Shown piece after piece: positions 9,392-17,686 of a stretch of 64,000 nucleotides of DNA. The first letter of the stretch is position 1; every line of letters begins with the position of its first letter. This DNA is from Hoeflea_A sp965204935 (lineage in GTDB: Bacteria; Pseudomonadota; Alphaproteobacteria; Rhizobiales; Rhizobiaceae). Location of the stretch: assembly GCF_965204935.1 (NCBI RefSeq), contig NZ_CBDBFO010000001.1; one strand, written 5' to 3'. The position numbers were made by a program, and so were the translations under genes. The notes beneath the pieces are model-generated. The model did no database searches, was not told where the DNA came from, and saw only the letters and a list, made by a program, of their open reading frames with translations.

Positions 9392-10150
9392 TCAGAGCAG
9401 CTCCGGTTCGGCCTGCACCAGACGGCCACCGTAAGCTTCCGCCAAATGGGCGTCGGTAAATGCCTTTTCCACCGGGCCATTGGCGATACGGCGGACATTG
9501 AGGATCAGCACATCATCGAAGTAGGCGGTAACGGTGGACAAGTCATGGTGAACGGCAATCACTGTGCCGCCTTCGTCGACCAGCTTCTTCAGCAAGGCAA
9601 CGATGGTCTTCTCGGTCGCTGCGTCGACACCGGCAAAGGGCTCGTCCAGCAAAAGAAGATCCGCCTTCTGCGCAAGCGCCCGGGCAATGAACACACGCTG
9701 CTGCTGTCCTCCGGAGAGCTGGCCGATCTGACGGTCGGCCAATGAGACCATATCCACCTCCTCAAGGCAGCTCAGGGCGAATGCGCGCTGCTGGCGGCGG
9801 ATCAGGCTGAACGGGTTGAGGCTGCGGAAAAGGCCCATAAGGACGACATCGATGACAGTCGCCGGAAAATCCCAGTCGACGCTTGCGCGTTGCGGCACAT
9901 AGGCGATCCGGCTACGGACCTCGTCCAACGGCCGGCCGAAGAAGACGGCATCTCCGCTGATTACCGGAAGAATACCCATGGCAGCCTTGAGCATGGTCGA
10001 CTTGCCAGCTCCGTTTGGCCCGACAATTGCGCTCATTCGGCCCTGCTGAAAAACCGCGTCGACCGCCGACAGGGCAGGCTTGTCGCCATAGGCGACCGAC
10101 AATCCTCGGACCTTGAGCGCTGCACCGGCATCGGCAACGTGGACGTTCAT
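9392..10150 (-). CDS. Metal ABC transporter ATP-binding protein (MntB/SitB/TroB type)
   Basis: A 252-residue ATPase with Walker A GPNGAGKST, signature LSGGQQQR and Walker B LLLLDEPFAGVD, plus the switch His in AVHHD. The start MNVHVADAG is chosen because it lies one base after the stop of the binding-protein gene; the frame continues upstream but would enter that gene. It energises import by the two downstream permeases. Confidence 0.93.
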   Translation of the reverse strand: MNVHVADAGAALKVRGLSVAYGDKPALSAVDAVFQQGRMSAIVGPNGAGKSTMLKAAMGILPVISGDAVFFGRPLDEVRSRIAYVPQRASVDWDFPATVIDVVLMGLFRSLNPFSLIRRQQRAFALSCLEEVDMVSLADRQIGQLSGGQQQRVFIARALAQKADLLLLDEPFAGVDAATEKTIVALLKKLVDEGGTVIAVHHDLSTVTAYFDDVLILNVRRIANGPVEKAFTDAHLAEAYGGRLVQAEPELL

Positions 10151-10151
10151 A

Positions 10152-11120
10152 TCAGCTACCGACCAGCTTTCCGTTGAGACCTGCGGCAGGCGCCTTGCCG
10201 CCAAGCGCATTCGTGATGACGGTAACGTTTGAATCGATCATCCCGATATAGGTTCCGGTATAGGTACCGGACGATCCCATGGCATCGGAGAAGAGCTCGC
10301 CACCGACAGCAACTTTGTGGCCGCGGGCGGCAGCGCCCTCGATCAGGGCCCGGACATTGCGCTCCGATACGGACGATTCAACAAATATGGCATCAATATC
10401 GCGGTCTACGATCATATTGACGATCTCATCGACCCGCTGGAGGCCGGCTTCGCTCTCGGTGGACAGACCCTGGATACCAACAACCTCGAATTCGTAGCTG
10501 CGACCGAAATAGCCAAATGCATCATGTGCCGTGATCAGGACACGTTTTTCCTGCGGCACGCTTGCCAGGCTTTCGCGGGCGAAGGCGGCAAGCATATCCA
10601 TGTCCGCCAGATAAGACTGTGCGTTTTGCCGGTAGACCTCGGCGCCTGCAGGATCGAGTTCGATCAAGGCGTCGCGGGCTGCCTCGACAGCGTGGCGCCA
10701 AAGATCCGGCGTCATCCAGACATGCGGATCATAACGGTCCGAATAGTCTTCGCTGGACAGACGAAGATCAACAGGAACCGCTTCGCCAATTGCATAGACA
10801 GGCTTGCGTGCGGCAAGTTTTTCCAGGAACTCCTCGAGCTGCGCCTCAAGATAGAGCCCGTTCCAGAACACGGCATCAGCCTGCACCATCGCCGCGATGT
10901 CGGACTGCGTCTGACGGTAGAGATGCGGGTCGACACCCTCGCCCATCAGCGTCGTGACCTTGGCACGATCACCGGAAATTGCTGTGAGCGCATCACCGAC
11001 CATGGAGACCGTGGCGACAATATTCAGTTTGTCGGCGGCCCGGGCAGCGCTCAACGGATTTGCGAATACGAGGACCGCGAGAAGAATGCCGGCAAGAGCC
11101 AATTGACGGCGCAAGAACAT
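10152..11120 (-). CDS. Metal ABC transporter substrate-binding protein (MntA/SitA/ZnuA family)
   Basis: A 322-residue cluster-9 metal-binding protein of the periplasm. The start MFLRRQLALAG gives a clean signal peptide ending near SAARAA; longer in-frame starts would put a non-secretory tail in front. Likely metal ligands are the His in VDPHLYRQ, the His in YDPHVWMTP, and Glu/Asp residues in the C-terminal lobe (IFVESSVSE). There is no His-rich loop of the kind common in ZnuA, which with the two-permease operon favours Mn or Fe. It heads the operon, and a Mur/Fur-like palindrome lies about 60 bp upstream. Confidence 0.9.
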   Translation of the reverse strand: MFLRRQLALAGILLAVLVFANPLSAARAADKLNIVATVSMVGDALTAISGDRAKVTTLMGEGVDPHLYRQTQSDIAAMVQADAVFWNGLYLEAQLEEFLEKLAARKPVYAIGEAVPVDLRLSSEDYSDRYDPHVWMTPDLWRHAVEAARDALIELDPAGAEVYRQNAQSYLADMDMLAAFARESLASVPQEKRVLITAHDAFGYFGRSYEFEVVGIQGLSTESEAGLQRVDEIVNMIVDRDIDAIFVESSVSERNVRALIEGAAARGHKVAVGGELFSDAMGSSGTYTGTYIGMIDSNVTVITNALGGKAPAAGLNGKLVGS

Positions 11121-11180
11121 GCGTGAACTCCGAAATATGGGTATGCGTCGACACTTATCGACTGATTTATCCCAACTTGT

Positions 11181-11199
11181 ATTGCAAATCATTCGCAAT
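11181..11199. promoter_or_regulatory. Mur/Fur-like operator palindrome
   Basis: The sequence ATTGCAAATCATTCGCAAT is an inverted repeat in which both half-sites read ATTGC(A/G)AAT. It resembles the manganese-responsive boxes bound by Mur (Fur family) upstream of sit/mnt operons in Rhizobiales. It sits 61 bp before the start of the metal-binding protein gene and within the region shared with the divergent mutL gene. Metal-dependent repression of the importer is the likely role. Confidence 0.72.
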
Positions 11200-11259
11200 A
11201 GCAAGAAAAACTTCACCGTGCGGCTTTCATTGATGCGCCGAATCCGGGAAAATCAACTC

Positions 11260-13080
11260 ATGACCGTCAGGCCCCTTCCAGAAACTCTGATCAACCAGAT
11301 CGCAGCCGGCGAGGTGATCGAGCGCCCGGCCAGCGTCGTCAAGGAGCTGGTCGAGAACGCGATCGACGCCGGTGCGACCCGCGTGGAGGTGGCGACGGCT
11401 GGCGGCGGCAAGGCCCTGGTGCGAGTAACCGACAACGGGCACGGCATGACGCCTGACGATTTGCAGCTTGCGGTGAAGCGTCACTGCACGTCGAAAATCA
11501 CGGATGATCTCGACAGCATCGCGACACTGGGCTTTCGCGGCGAGGCACTGCCATCCATCGGGTCGGTATCGAAACTGCGGATCCAGAGCCGCCCGGCAGA
11601 TGCGGATACCGCATACGAAGTGCGCGTTTCCGGCGGAACCGTTGAAGGTATCCGGCCCACTGCCGCCAATCCGGGTACGGTCGTCGAGGTGCGCGACATT
11701 TTCTATGCGACCCCTGCGCGTCTGAAATTCCTGAAAAGCGATCGCGCCGAAACCGGTGCCATCACCGAAGTCTTCAAGCGCATCGCCATAGCGTTTCCGA
11801 ATGTCCGCATGACACTGTCCGGCACCGACCGCTCGACACTGGAATTTCCCGCAACGGGCGACAACGCGCTGGCGCGCATCGGCCAGGTCCTCGGCACGGA
11901 ATTCGCAGACAATGCGATTGCTATCGACGCAGTGCGCGAGGATGTCCACCTTACGGGATTTGCGTGTGTTCCAACCTACAACCGGGCCAATTCGCTCCAG
12001 CAATATGCGTTTGTCAACGGACGTCCGGTCCAGGACAAGTTGATTTTCTCGGCCTTGCGCGGCGCCTATGCCGACACCATCCCGCGCGGGCGCTACCCGG
12101 TTGCGGTGCTCTCGATCACGCTCGATCCCCGTTTCGTCGACGTCAATGTACACCCGGCCAAGGCCGATGTGCGTTTCCGCGATCCCGGACTTGTTCGCGG
12201 TCTCATCGTTGGCGCCATCCGCGAGGCGCTCAGCCGGCAAGGAGACCGCGCTTCAAGCGTTGGCGCGCGTGACATGGTCTCGTCATTTCGACCCGAAGCA
12301 GGTTCCGCGCGCAGGCACTACACCAACGACAACGTGTTCGAGAAGGCAGATCAAAGTGCTTGGCGCGGTGATGCGGACGCTTCCTTCTTCAGACAGTTGG
12401 AGAACACCACCCAGCCCGGCTTTGCGGAAGGCGCGCAAAGCGCGCTCAGCGCAATCTCCGAGCCGTCTGCGCGCCACGACGAACAGAACCTGACGCAGCA
12501 ATTCCCGCTTGGCGCGGCACGGGCGCAACTCCATCAAAACTACATCGTCGCGCAGACCGGCGATGGTCTTGTCATCGTCGACCAGCACGCGGCCCACGAG
12601 CGACTCGTTTATGAAGACCTCAAAAAGTCGCTCTACAACCGCGAAGTGGCGTCGCAGGTCCTCCTGATACCCGAAATCATCGACCTTCCGGAGGAGGATT
12701 GCGACCGGCTTATGGCGCATGCGGAAGAGCTCGGTGAATTCGGGCTTGCTGTCGAGCGGTTCGGCCCGGGCGCCGTCGCTGTACGCGAAACACCGGCCAT
12801 CCTGGGGGAAATTGATGCCACCGGCCTGATCCGCCAGCTCGTCGACGAGATCGCCGAGTGGGACGATGCCGGCGGGCTGAAGGCGAGGATTGACTACGTC
12901 GCCGCCACTATGGCATGTCACGGATCGGTTCGGTCGGGCCGGCGTCTTTCAGCCGAAGAAATGAACGGATTGCTTCGACGCATGGAAACGACCCCGGGGT
13001 CAGGCCAATGCAATCACGGCCGACCAACCTATATTGAGTTGAAGCTGTCGGATATTGAGAGGCTGTTCGGCAGGCGCTGA
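11260..13080 (+). CDS. mutL: DNA mismatch repair protein MutL
   Basis: A 606-residue GHKL ATPase that couples MutS mismatch recognition to strand incision. The start at MTVRPLPETL matches the conserved MutL N-terminus; longer in-frame starts run into the metal operon promoter. N-terminal ATPase motifs are ELVENAIDAG (near residue 30), DNGHGM (58-63) and GFRGEALPSI. The C-terminal domain carries DQHAAHERLVYE (441-452), which fits the endonuclease motif DQHAX2EX4E, plus ACHGSVR and CNHGRP. It is therefore probably a nicking MutL, as in bacteria lacking MutH. The linker (about residues 340-420) is poorly conserved, as usual. Confidence 0.97.
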   Translation: MTVRPLPETLINQIAAGEVIERPASVVKELVENAIDAGATRVEVATAGGGKALVRVTDNGHGMTPDDLQLAVKRHCTSKITDDLDSIATLGFRGEALPSIGSVSKLRIQSRPADADTAYEVRVSGGTVEGIRPTAANPGTVVEVRDIFYATPARLKFLKSDRAETGAITEVFKRIAIAFPNVRMTLSGTDRSTLEFPATGDNALARIGQVLGTEFADNAIAIDAVREDVHLTGFACVPTYNRANSLQQYAFVNGRPVQDKLIFSALRGAYADTIPRGRYPVAVLSITLDPRFVDVNVHPAKADVRFRDPGLVRGLIVGAIREALSRQGDRASSVGARDMVSSFRPEAGSARRHYTNDNVFEKADQSAWRGDADASFFRQLENTTQPGFAEGAQSALSAISEPSARHDEQNLTQQFPLGAARAQLHQNYIVAQTGDGLVIVDQHAAHERLVYEDLKKSLYNREVASQVLLIPEIIDLPEEDCDRLMAHAEELGEFGLAVERFGPGAVAVRETPAILGEIDATGLIRQLVDEIAEWDDAGGLKARIDYVAATMACHGSVRSGRRLSAEEMNGLLRRMETTPGSGQCNHGRPTYIELKLSDIERLFGRR

Positions 13081-13107
13081 AAACCTCCTGACCGACGGGA
13101 AACGGCA

Positions 13108-13335
13108 ATGAACAGATTTGAAGGCCACGGCTCCGGCGAAGCGAAGATCCGCTACCTCGATGCCGATTTCCAGGTGATTACGCCCGGTTCCCATGTTCGC
13201 TGTGCGGTAACCGGCGAGATCATACCGCTTGATGAACTGAAATACTGGAGCGTCGCGCGGCAGGAGGCCTATGTCGACGTTCACGCGTCCGTTTCAGCCA
13301 ACGAAAGGGCGGGCATCCTGCCGACCCAGGTCTAG
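13108..13335 (+). CDS. DUF2093 family small protein
   Basis: A 75-residue protein of unknown function found next to mutL or lpxK in Hyphomicrobiales. The middle reads VRCAVTGEIIPLDELKYWSV, the core of the family, with a single Cys in an AVTG turn. It lies 27 bp after mutL on the same strand and is convergent with lpxK 19 bp further on. Length is normal for the family. No function can be inferred. Confidence 0.85.
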   Translation: MNRFEGHGSGEAKIRYLDADFQVITPGSHVRCAVTGEIIPLDELKYWSVARQEAYVDVHASVSANERAGILPTQV

Positions 13336-13354
13336 GCGCATTCCAAAACCCGTA

Positions 13355-14413
13355 TCAGACGCCCTTGATCCTGTTCAGTTTTTGAGCGGCTGCGAGCTGC
13401 CTTTTCCTGAAAGACTGGACGGTACGGTCGATAAAGGAACGCGCCAGGTGCGGCTGATCAAGCCGCAGCTGGACTTCAAGGACGCGTGATTTTTCCGCCA
13501 GTTCGGCGACCTTGCCGCGAGCGTCCCTCAGCCGCGCCATGTCCTTGCTCGTGGTAATCAGCTCCAGATTGTGCTTGGCGGCCGCGTCAATCAGTTCCGT
13601 GGCTTCCTCCTCGCCGAATTTGTGATGGTCGCCGAAGCTTCGCTCCGCCACCACATGGGCGCCCGTACCACGAAGACTGTTGAAGAATTTCTCCGGATTT
13701 CCGATGGCCGCGTATGCCAGAACCCGCTTCCCTCGGAAACTGCGCGATTTCCTGACCGCAAGCCTTGCCGAATAGACCGGCTTTGCGGCACGCCCGGCAA
13801 TGCGGATCACCGGATCGGCTGCGGTTCCATCACCGATGATGAGAAGCGCCGAAGCGTTACGCATCTGATCAAGCATCGGTGCGCGAACCGGGCCGCCCGG
13901 TATCACATGCCCATTGCCGATGCCGCGCAGGGCGTCGACGACCAGCAGCGCGTAGTCGAAATGGACCGAGGCGCTCTGGAAACCATCGTCCATGATGATG
14001 AAATCAACGCCCTCGCCGAGCAGCTTCTGCGCGCCGGCATATCTGTCGGGAGAAACCACAGTCGGCGCAATTTCGGCGAGCAGAAGCGGCTCGTCACCGA
14101 CATCTGCAGCGTGGTGGCGCTGGCGGTCAACCATGGCGACCGAGCGCAGACTTCCACCATAACCGCGCGACAGGAAGCCGGGACTAAATCCGGCCTTCGC
14201 CGCTTCGCCGCACAGTGAAAGGGCGGTGGGAGTCTTGCCGGCGCCGCCGACCGTGAAATTGCCGACGCAAAGGACAGGCGCCGCGACTTCGCGGCGCGGG
14301 GCGTTTTCCATGCGCGACCGTGCAACGGCGCCGTAGACCAGGGACGCCGGGTACAACGACCAGGCCCGCCAATCGGCCTTCGACCACCAGAAGGGAGGCG
14401 CCTCGCTCACCAT
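13355..14413 (-). CDS. lpxK: Tetraacyldisaccharide 4'-kinase
   Basis: A 352-residue enzyme that phosphorylates the 4' position of the lipid A disaccharide at the inner membrane. The P-loop GNFTVGGAGKT is at residues 51-61, and an N-terminal hydrophobic helix region anchors the protein (LYPASLVYGAV). DDGFQ, characteristic of the family, follows in the middle. The gene overlaps waaA by 7 bp, so the two are co-translated within an operon for lipid A-Kdo assembly. Confidence 0.95.
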   Translation of the reverse strand: MVSEAPPFWWSKADWRAWSLYPASLVYGAVARSRMENAPRREVAAPVLCVGNFTVGGAGKTPTALSLCGEAAKAGFSPGFLSRGYGGSLRSVAMVDRQRHHAADVGDEPLLLAEIAPTVVSPDRYAGAQKLLGEGVDFIIMDDGFQSASVHFDYALLVVDALRGIGNGHVIPGGPVRAPMLDQMRNASALLIIGDGTAADPVIRIAGRAAKPVYSARLAVRKSRSFRGKRVLAYAAIGNPEKFFNSLRGTGAHVVAERSFGDHHKFGEEEATELIDAAAKHNLELITTSKDMARLRDARGKVAELAEKSRVLEVQLRLDQPHLARSFIDRTVQSFRKRQLAAAQKLNRIKGV

Positions 14414-15732
14414 CGCGCTATTCGGCCACCCTCCTGGTAGAGTTCAGCCTTCACCGTAAGGGGCTTGATATAGGGCTCGAGCGCCCGCACGGTGCGTGGC
14501 AGCGCTCCGCTCAATTCCTGGACGGTCTTGCGGGCTGCGGCCTGCATCTTCTCGCTTGCCCTGCGGTTGCTCAGGAGGAACTCCACCGATTTGGCCAGCG
14601 TCTCGCCATCGTTAACGAGACGGGCGCCGCCGTTTTTCAGCAGGCTGCGATAGCTGTCGCGAAAATTCTGCACGTTGCGGCCCGACAGGATGGCACAATC
14701 GAGCATTGCGGGCTCCAGCGGATTGTGCCCCCCCGCGACCGTCACGGAGCCACCGACAAAGGCTACCGAGGCCAGGCTGAGGTAAAGGCCCATCTCGCCG
14801 ATCGTATCACCGAGATAGACCTGGGTTTCCGATGTTATGGCCTGACCGCGCGAGCGCCGGGCAACGACAAGGCCACGGCCGACAAGCATATCCTCGATCT
14901 CATCGGCGCGCTCCGGATGGCGCGGGACGATGACGGTAAGCGCCCGGTGCCGTGGCTTCAGGGCCTGGTGGACATCGGCCGCTATCTCCTCTTCGCCCAA
15001 ATGCGTCGAAACCGCTGCAAAGACGGCGCGATCGCCGATCCTGTTCTGCAAACGACGCAGTTCGATGTCGTCACAGGGCGGCGGTTCCGTGTCGACCTTA
15101 AGGTTTCCGGAGACTGCGACGGGCCTTGCACCGAGGGTGCGGAACCGCTCGGCATCTTCTTCAGACTGCGCGACAACCAGCGACAGGTTCTCAAACAGCG
15201 CTTCGGCCAGATGCGGCCGCCTGCGCCAGCTGCTGAAGGAGCGGTCCGACAGCCGGCCATTGACCAGCACCTGCGGCATGCGCCGGGCACCGAGTTCCAG
15301 GATCGTCATCGGCCAGATTTCCGATTCCGCGATCAGTGCAAGGTCAGGCCTCCAGTGATCCAGAAAGCGGCTGACCGCCGGTTTCAGGTCAAGCGGAACA
15401 TATTGATGAATCACCCGGTCACCCAGGCGCTCCGCGGCCAGTGTCGCTGATGTGACTGTGCCGGTCGTCAGCACGACCGATATGCCGCGCTTCAGAACTT
15501 CCTCGATCAGCGGCATGACCGCGATTGTCTCTCCGACGCTCGCCGCGTGAACCCAAATGACCGGTCCTTCGGGCCGGTCGGAACTGGCATATCCATAGCG
15601 CTCGCGCCTTCGTCCGTGCTCCTCCTTGCCCTTGGTCGCGCGGAATGCGAGGTAAGAGCCCAGGAAGGGATATATCGCAGCGCCCAGCCAGCGATAGGCG
15701 GTCAAAGTCAGGCGCGCCCATACGAGACTCAT
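14407..15732 (-). CDS. waaA: 3-deoxy-D-manno-octulosonic acid (Kdo) transferase
   Basis: A 441-residue GT30 glycosyltransferase that adds Kdo to lipid IVA. A hydrophobic N-terminal anchor (about residues 10-30) is followed by WVHAASVGE, the conserved acceptor-site segment with the catalytic Glu, and by the C-terminal GGHNPLEPA segment that binds CMP-Kdo. It overlaps the acyltransferase-like gene upstream by 4 bp (ATGA) and lpxK downstream by 7 bp. Confidence 0.95.
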   Translation of the reverse strand: MSLVWARLTLTAYRWLGAAIYPFLGSYLAFRATKGKEEHGRRRERYGYASSDRPEGPVIWVHAASVGETIAVMPLIEEVLKRGISVVLTTGTVTSATLAAERLGDRVIHQYVPLDLKPAVSRFLDHWRPDLALIAESEIWPMTILELGARRMPQVLVNGRLSDRSFSSWRRRPHLAEALFENLSLVVAQSEEDAERFRTLGARPVAVSGNLKVDTEPPPCDDIELRRLQNRIGDRAVFAAVSTHLGEEEIAADVHQALKPRHRALTVIVPRHPERADEIEDMLVGRGLVVARRSRGQAITSETQVYLGDTIGEMGLYLSLASVAFVGGSVTVAGGHNPLEPAMLDCAILSGRNVQNFRDSYRSLLKNGGARLVNDGETLAKSVEFLLSNRRASEKMQAAARKTVQELSGALPRTVRALEPYIKPLTVKAELYQEGGRIARW

Positions 15733-16475
15733 GCGCCGTTCCTGACTGCCCGATATGCTTTATCGGTTACGCTGTTCAACTCGTCTGTCACCTTTTGACG
15801 GTACTCTTCCAATTCCGCATCCGAAGCGTTGCGCGGCACAGTGATGGGCGCACCGAGTTTAAGACACACGCGGCCGAATGGTAAATTGATCGTCGTCTTG
15901 TCCCATGATTTCTCAACGACGTGATAACGGCTCGTCGCCACCGCCATGGGAACAATCGGCCGGCCGGACAGCTTCGCAAGAGCGATGATGCCATCACCGG
16001 ACTGCCTTGGCGCGCCCTTGGAAATGTCGGCGATCATCACGATGTTCAATCCTTCGGCCAGCGCGTCGGTCATGCCCTTCAGGGCGCCCACACCGCCCTT
16101 GCGCGCGGTCTGCCGGCGTTCGCGGCCTCCGGAGCCCCGGATAACGCGAACGCCCGAAAGCCGCAGCACACGGGCGTTGATCTCTGCGTCCCTGCTCCTT
16201 GAAACCAGCGCAGCAACCGATTTGTTGTCGGCATAAACAAATTGCGTCAGCAGCTGCTGACCGTGCCAGAGCGCGATAATGACCGGCAATTTGCCCGCCA
16301 CCGCAGCCTCAAGGTCATCATATTCGGGCGATTTGCGGTTGCTCCAGAAAACGAAGCGAAGACTGTTGTAGACGAACGATGCGGCGATGTTCTGAAAGGT
16401 GCCGGAAGCCAACAGCCTCTTTCCAAAACGCCTGAATGCCGTCGTCAAGTCAGTTCTCCCGGATCCCGCTGCCAT
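15729..16475 (-). CDS. Lysophospholipid acyltransferase family protein (DUF374)
   Basis: A 248-residue DUF374 protein, a family usually found beside waaA in alphaproteobacteria and thought to act on lipids of the envelope. ALWHGQQLL near residue 80 is the expected acyltransferase-like H-x-x motif region, and later segments SRSRDAEI and GSGGRERR match the family. The start is uncertain: an in-frame GTG at 16532 would add 19 residues, but neither start has a strong ribosome site and the ATG form matches the usual family N-terminus better. Substrate unknown. Confidence 0.85.
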   Translation of the reverse strand: MAAGSGRTDLTTAFRRFGKRLLASGTFQNIAASFVYNSLRFVFWSNRKSPEYDDLEAAVAGKLPVIIALWHGQQLLTQFVYADNKSVAALVSRSRDAEINARVLRLSGVRVIRGSGGRERRQTARKGGVGALKGMTDALAEGLNIVMIADISKGAPRQSGDGIIALAKLSGRPIVPMAVATSRYHVVEKSWDKTTINLPFGRVCLKLGAPITVPRNASDAELEEYRQKVTDELNSVTDKAYRAVRNGA

Positions 16476-16546
16476 GCGCTCATGCAAAGGCACCGAAACC
16501 CTCCACAAGCCGAAACCCCTGCCCGCCGTCACGCGGGTTACTATTG

Positions 16547-16786
16547 TCAGTCACCGGACTCCTCGTCCGGATTGAGCAGCCTGTGCAGGTGAACAATGAA
16601 ATAGCGCATGTGCGCATTATCCACCGTCTGCTGCGCTTTCGATTTCCATGCCGCATAGGCCGCGGCGTAATCAGGGTAGATGCCGACGATGTCCAGTTCG
16701 TCAAGATCGCGAAACCGCACTTCGCTCAGCTCATCGAGCTCACCGCCGAACACCAAATGCAGAAGCTGCTTTTCTTCGGTCTCCAT
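16547..16786 (-). CDS. DUF4170 family small protein
   Basis: A 79-residue protein starting METEEKQLLHLVFGGEL, the standard start of this alphaproteobacterial family. The core IVGIYPDYAAAYAAWKSKA and the end MRYFIVHLHRLLNPDEE are complete. A longer frame upstream adds 24 residues that do not fit the family. It sits between cysQ and the DUF374 gene, in the order common in Rhizobiales. Function unknown. Confidence 0.85.
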   Translation of the reverse strand: METEEKQLLHLVFGGELDELSEVRFRDLDELDIVGIYPDYAAAYAAWKSKAQQTVDNAHMRYFIVHLHRLLNPDEESGD

Positions 16787-16856
16787 CAGATACTCCGTTG
16801 GCGCCTCTTGAGGGCCGCTTGAAATCGGGATGTCGGGAGGGTGATCGCGCGACCAC

Positions 16857-16880
16857 AAAACCCGCCTTCCGCAGCGGGTT
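16857..16880 (-). terminator. Probable intrinsic terminator after cysQ
   Basis: Read on the minus strand, AACCCGC and GCGGGTT arms enclose an 8-base loop and run into TTTT. It lies directly after the stop of cysQ and before the DUF4170 gene, so it should end or attenuate the pmbA-cysQ transcript. The T-run is short, so partial read-through is possible. Confidence 0.65.
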
Positions 16881-16894
16881 TGCTGTAATTTGAC

Positions 16895-17686
16895 TCAAAG
16901 GTCAATGGCGCTCGCCACGTTCTTGAGTTCAGGCAGCATCCGCTCGGGTCCGGCGATCAGCAGCCCGTGGCTAACCGATTTTTTGTTGTAGCGTACTGGC
17001 TCGCCCTTCTTGTTCAGCAAAGCGCCGCCTGCATTGCGCAGAATGAGGTCCGCAGCGGCGAGATCCCAGTCATGGGAACCGGGTTTGACAAGCGTCGCGT
17101 CAAGCCTTCCGTCGGCAACCATCGCGATGCGATAGGCCAGTGAGGGAATATGCGCGGATCGGTCAATGCTGCGCGCAAATTCTTCCGGCAGGTTCCGGTA
17201 AACCGTCTGCGGCATCGACATGACTCGCCCGGTTCCGGCGGCCTTCGCGGCAATCAGCTTGCCGTTCTTTCGCGCATCACCGCCGCTTGCTGCCTCGAAC
17301 AGCTCGTCGCGCGCTGAACAGGCAAGAACGCCGGCCAACGGTACGCCTGCATCGACAACCGCGATGCTGACGCACCACACGTCCTCGCCATTGACGAAGG
17401 CGCGTGTGCCGTCGATCGGGTCGACAACGAAGGTCCGTTCATGGTGACGGCGCGAATGGTCGTCCTCTGTCTCCTCGGACAACCATCCATAGTCGGGCCT
17501 TGCCTCGGTCAGTGTTTCGCGCAGAAAGGTGTTGACCGCAATATCGGCTTCCGTGACCGGCGAACGCCCGTCCTTGTACCAGACGTCCGGATCCTTGCGG
17601 AAATAGCCCATGGCCATCCGACCGGCCTGTTCTGCGGCCTCTCGGATCAGGGCCAGATCCGCCTTTACGTCGTCATTTACCTGCAA
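16895..17686 (-). CDS. cysQ: 3'(2'),5'-bisphosphate nucleotidase CysQ-like, inositol monophosphatase superfamily
   Basis: A 263-residue Li+-sensitive phosphatase-fold enzyme that probably recycles adenosine 3',5'-bisphosphate. The metal-binding motifs are visible: WLSEETEDD (first Glu pair), VDPIDGTRAF (the family signature), and SHDWDLAAADLIL near the C-terminus. It overlaps the PmbA/TldE gene by 14 bp and is followed by a terminator. A general inositol-phosphatase activity is an alternative; the gene neighbourhood is the common Rhizobiales cysQ context. Confidence 0.88.
   Translation of the reverse strand: MQVNDDVKADLALIREAAEQAGRMAMGYFRKDPDVWYKDGRSPVTEADIAVNTFLRETLTEARPDYGWLSEETEDDHSRRHHERTFVVDPIDGTRAFVNGEDVWCVSIAVVDAGVPLAGVLACSARDELFEAASGGDARKNGKLIAAKAAGTGRVMSMPQTVYRNLPEEFARSIDRSAHIPSLAYRIAMVADGRLDATLVKPGSHDWDLAAADLILRNAGGALLNKKGEPVRYNKKSVSHGLLIAGPERMLPELKNVASAIDL

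Noticed and set aside
10317..11126. A 269-codon plus-strand frame opposite the metal-binding protein gene
   Set aside because: The minus-strand protein has a signal peptide and metal-site motifs; the opposite frame matches nothing.
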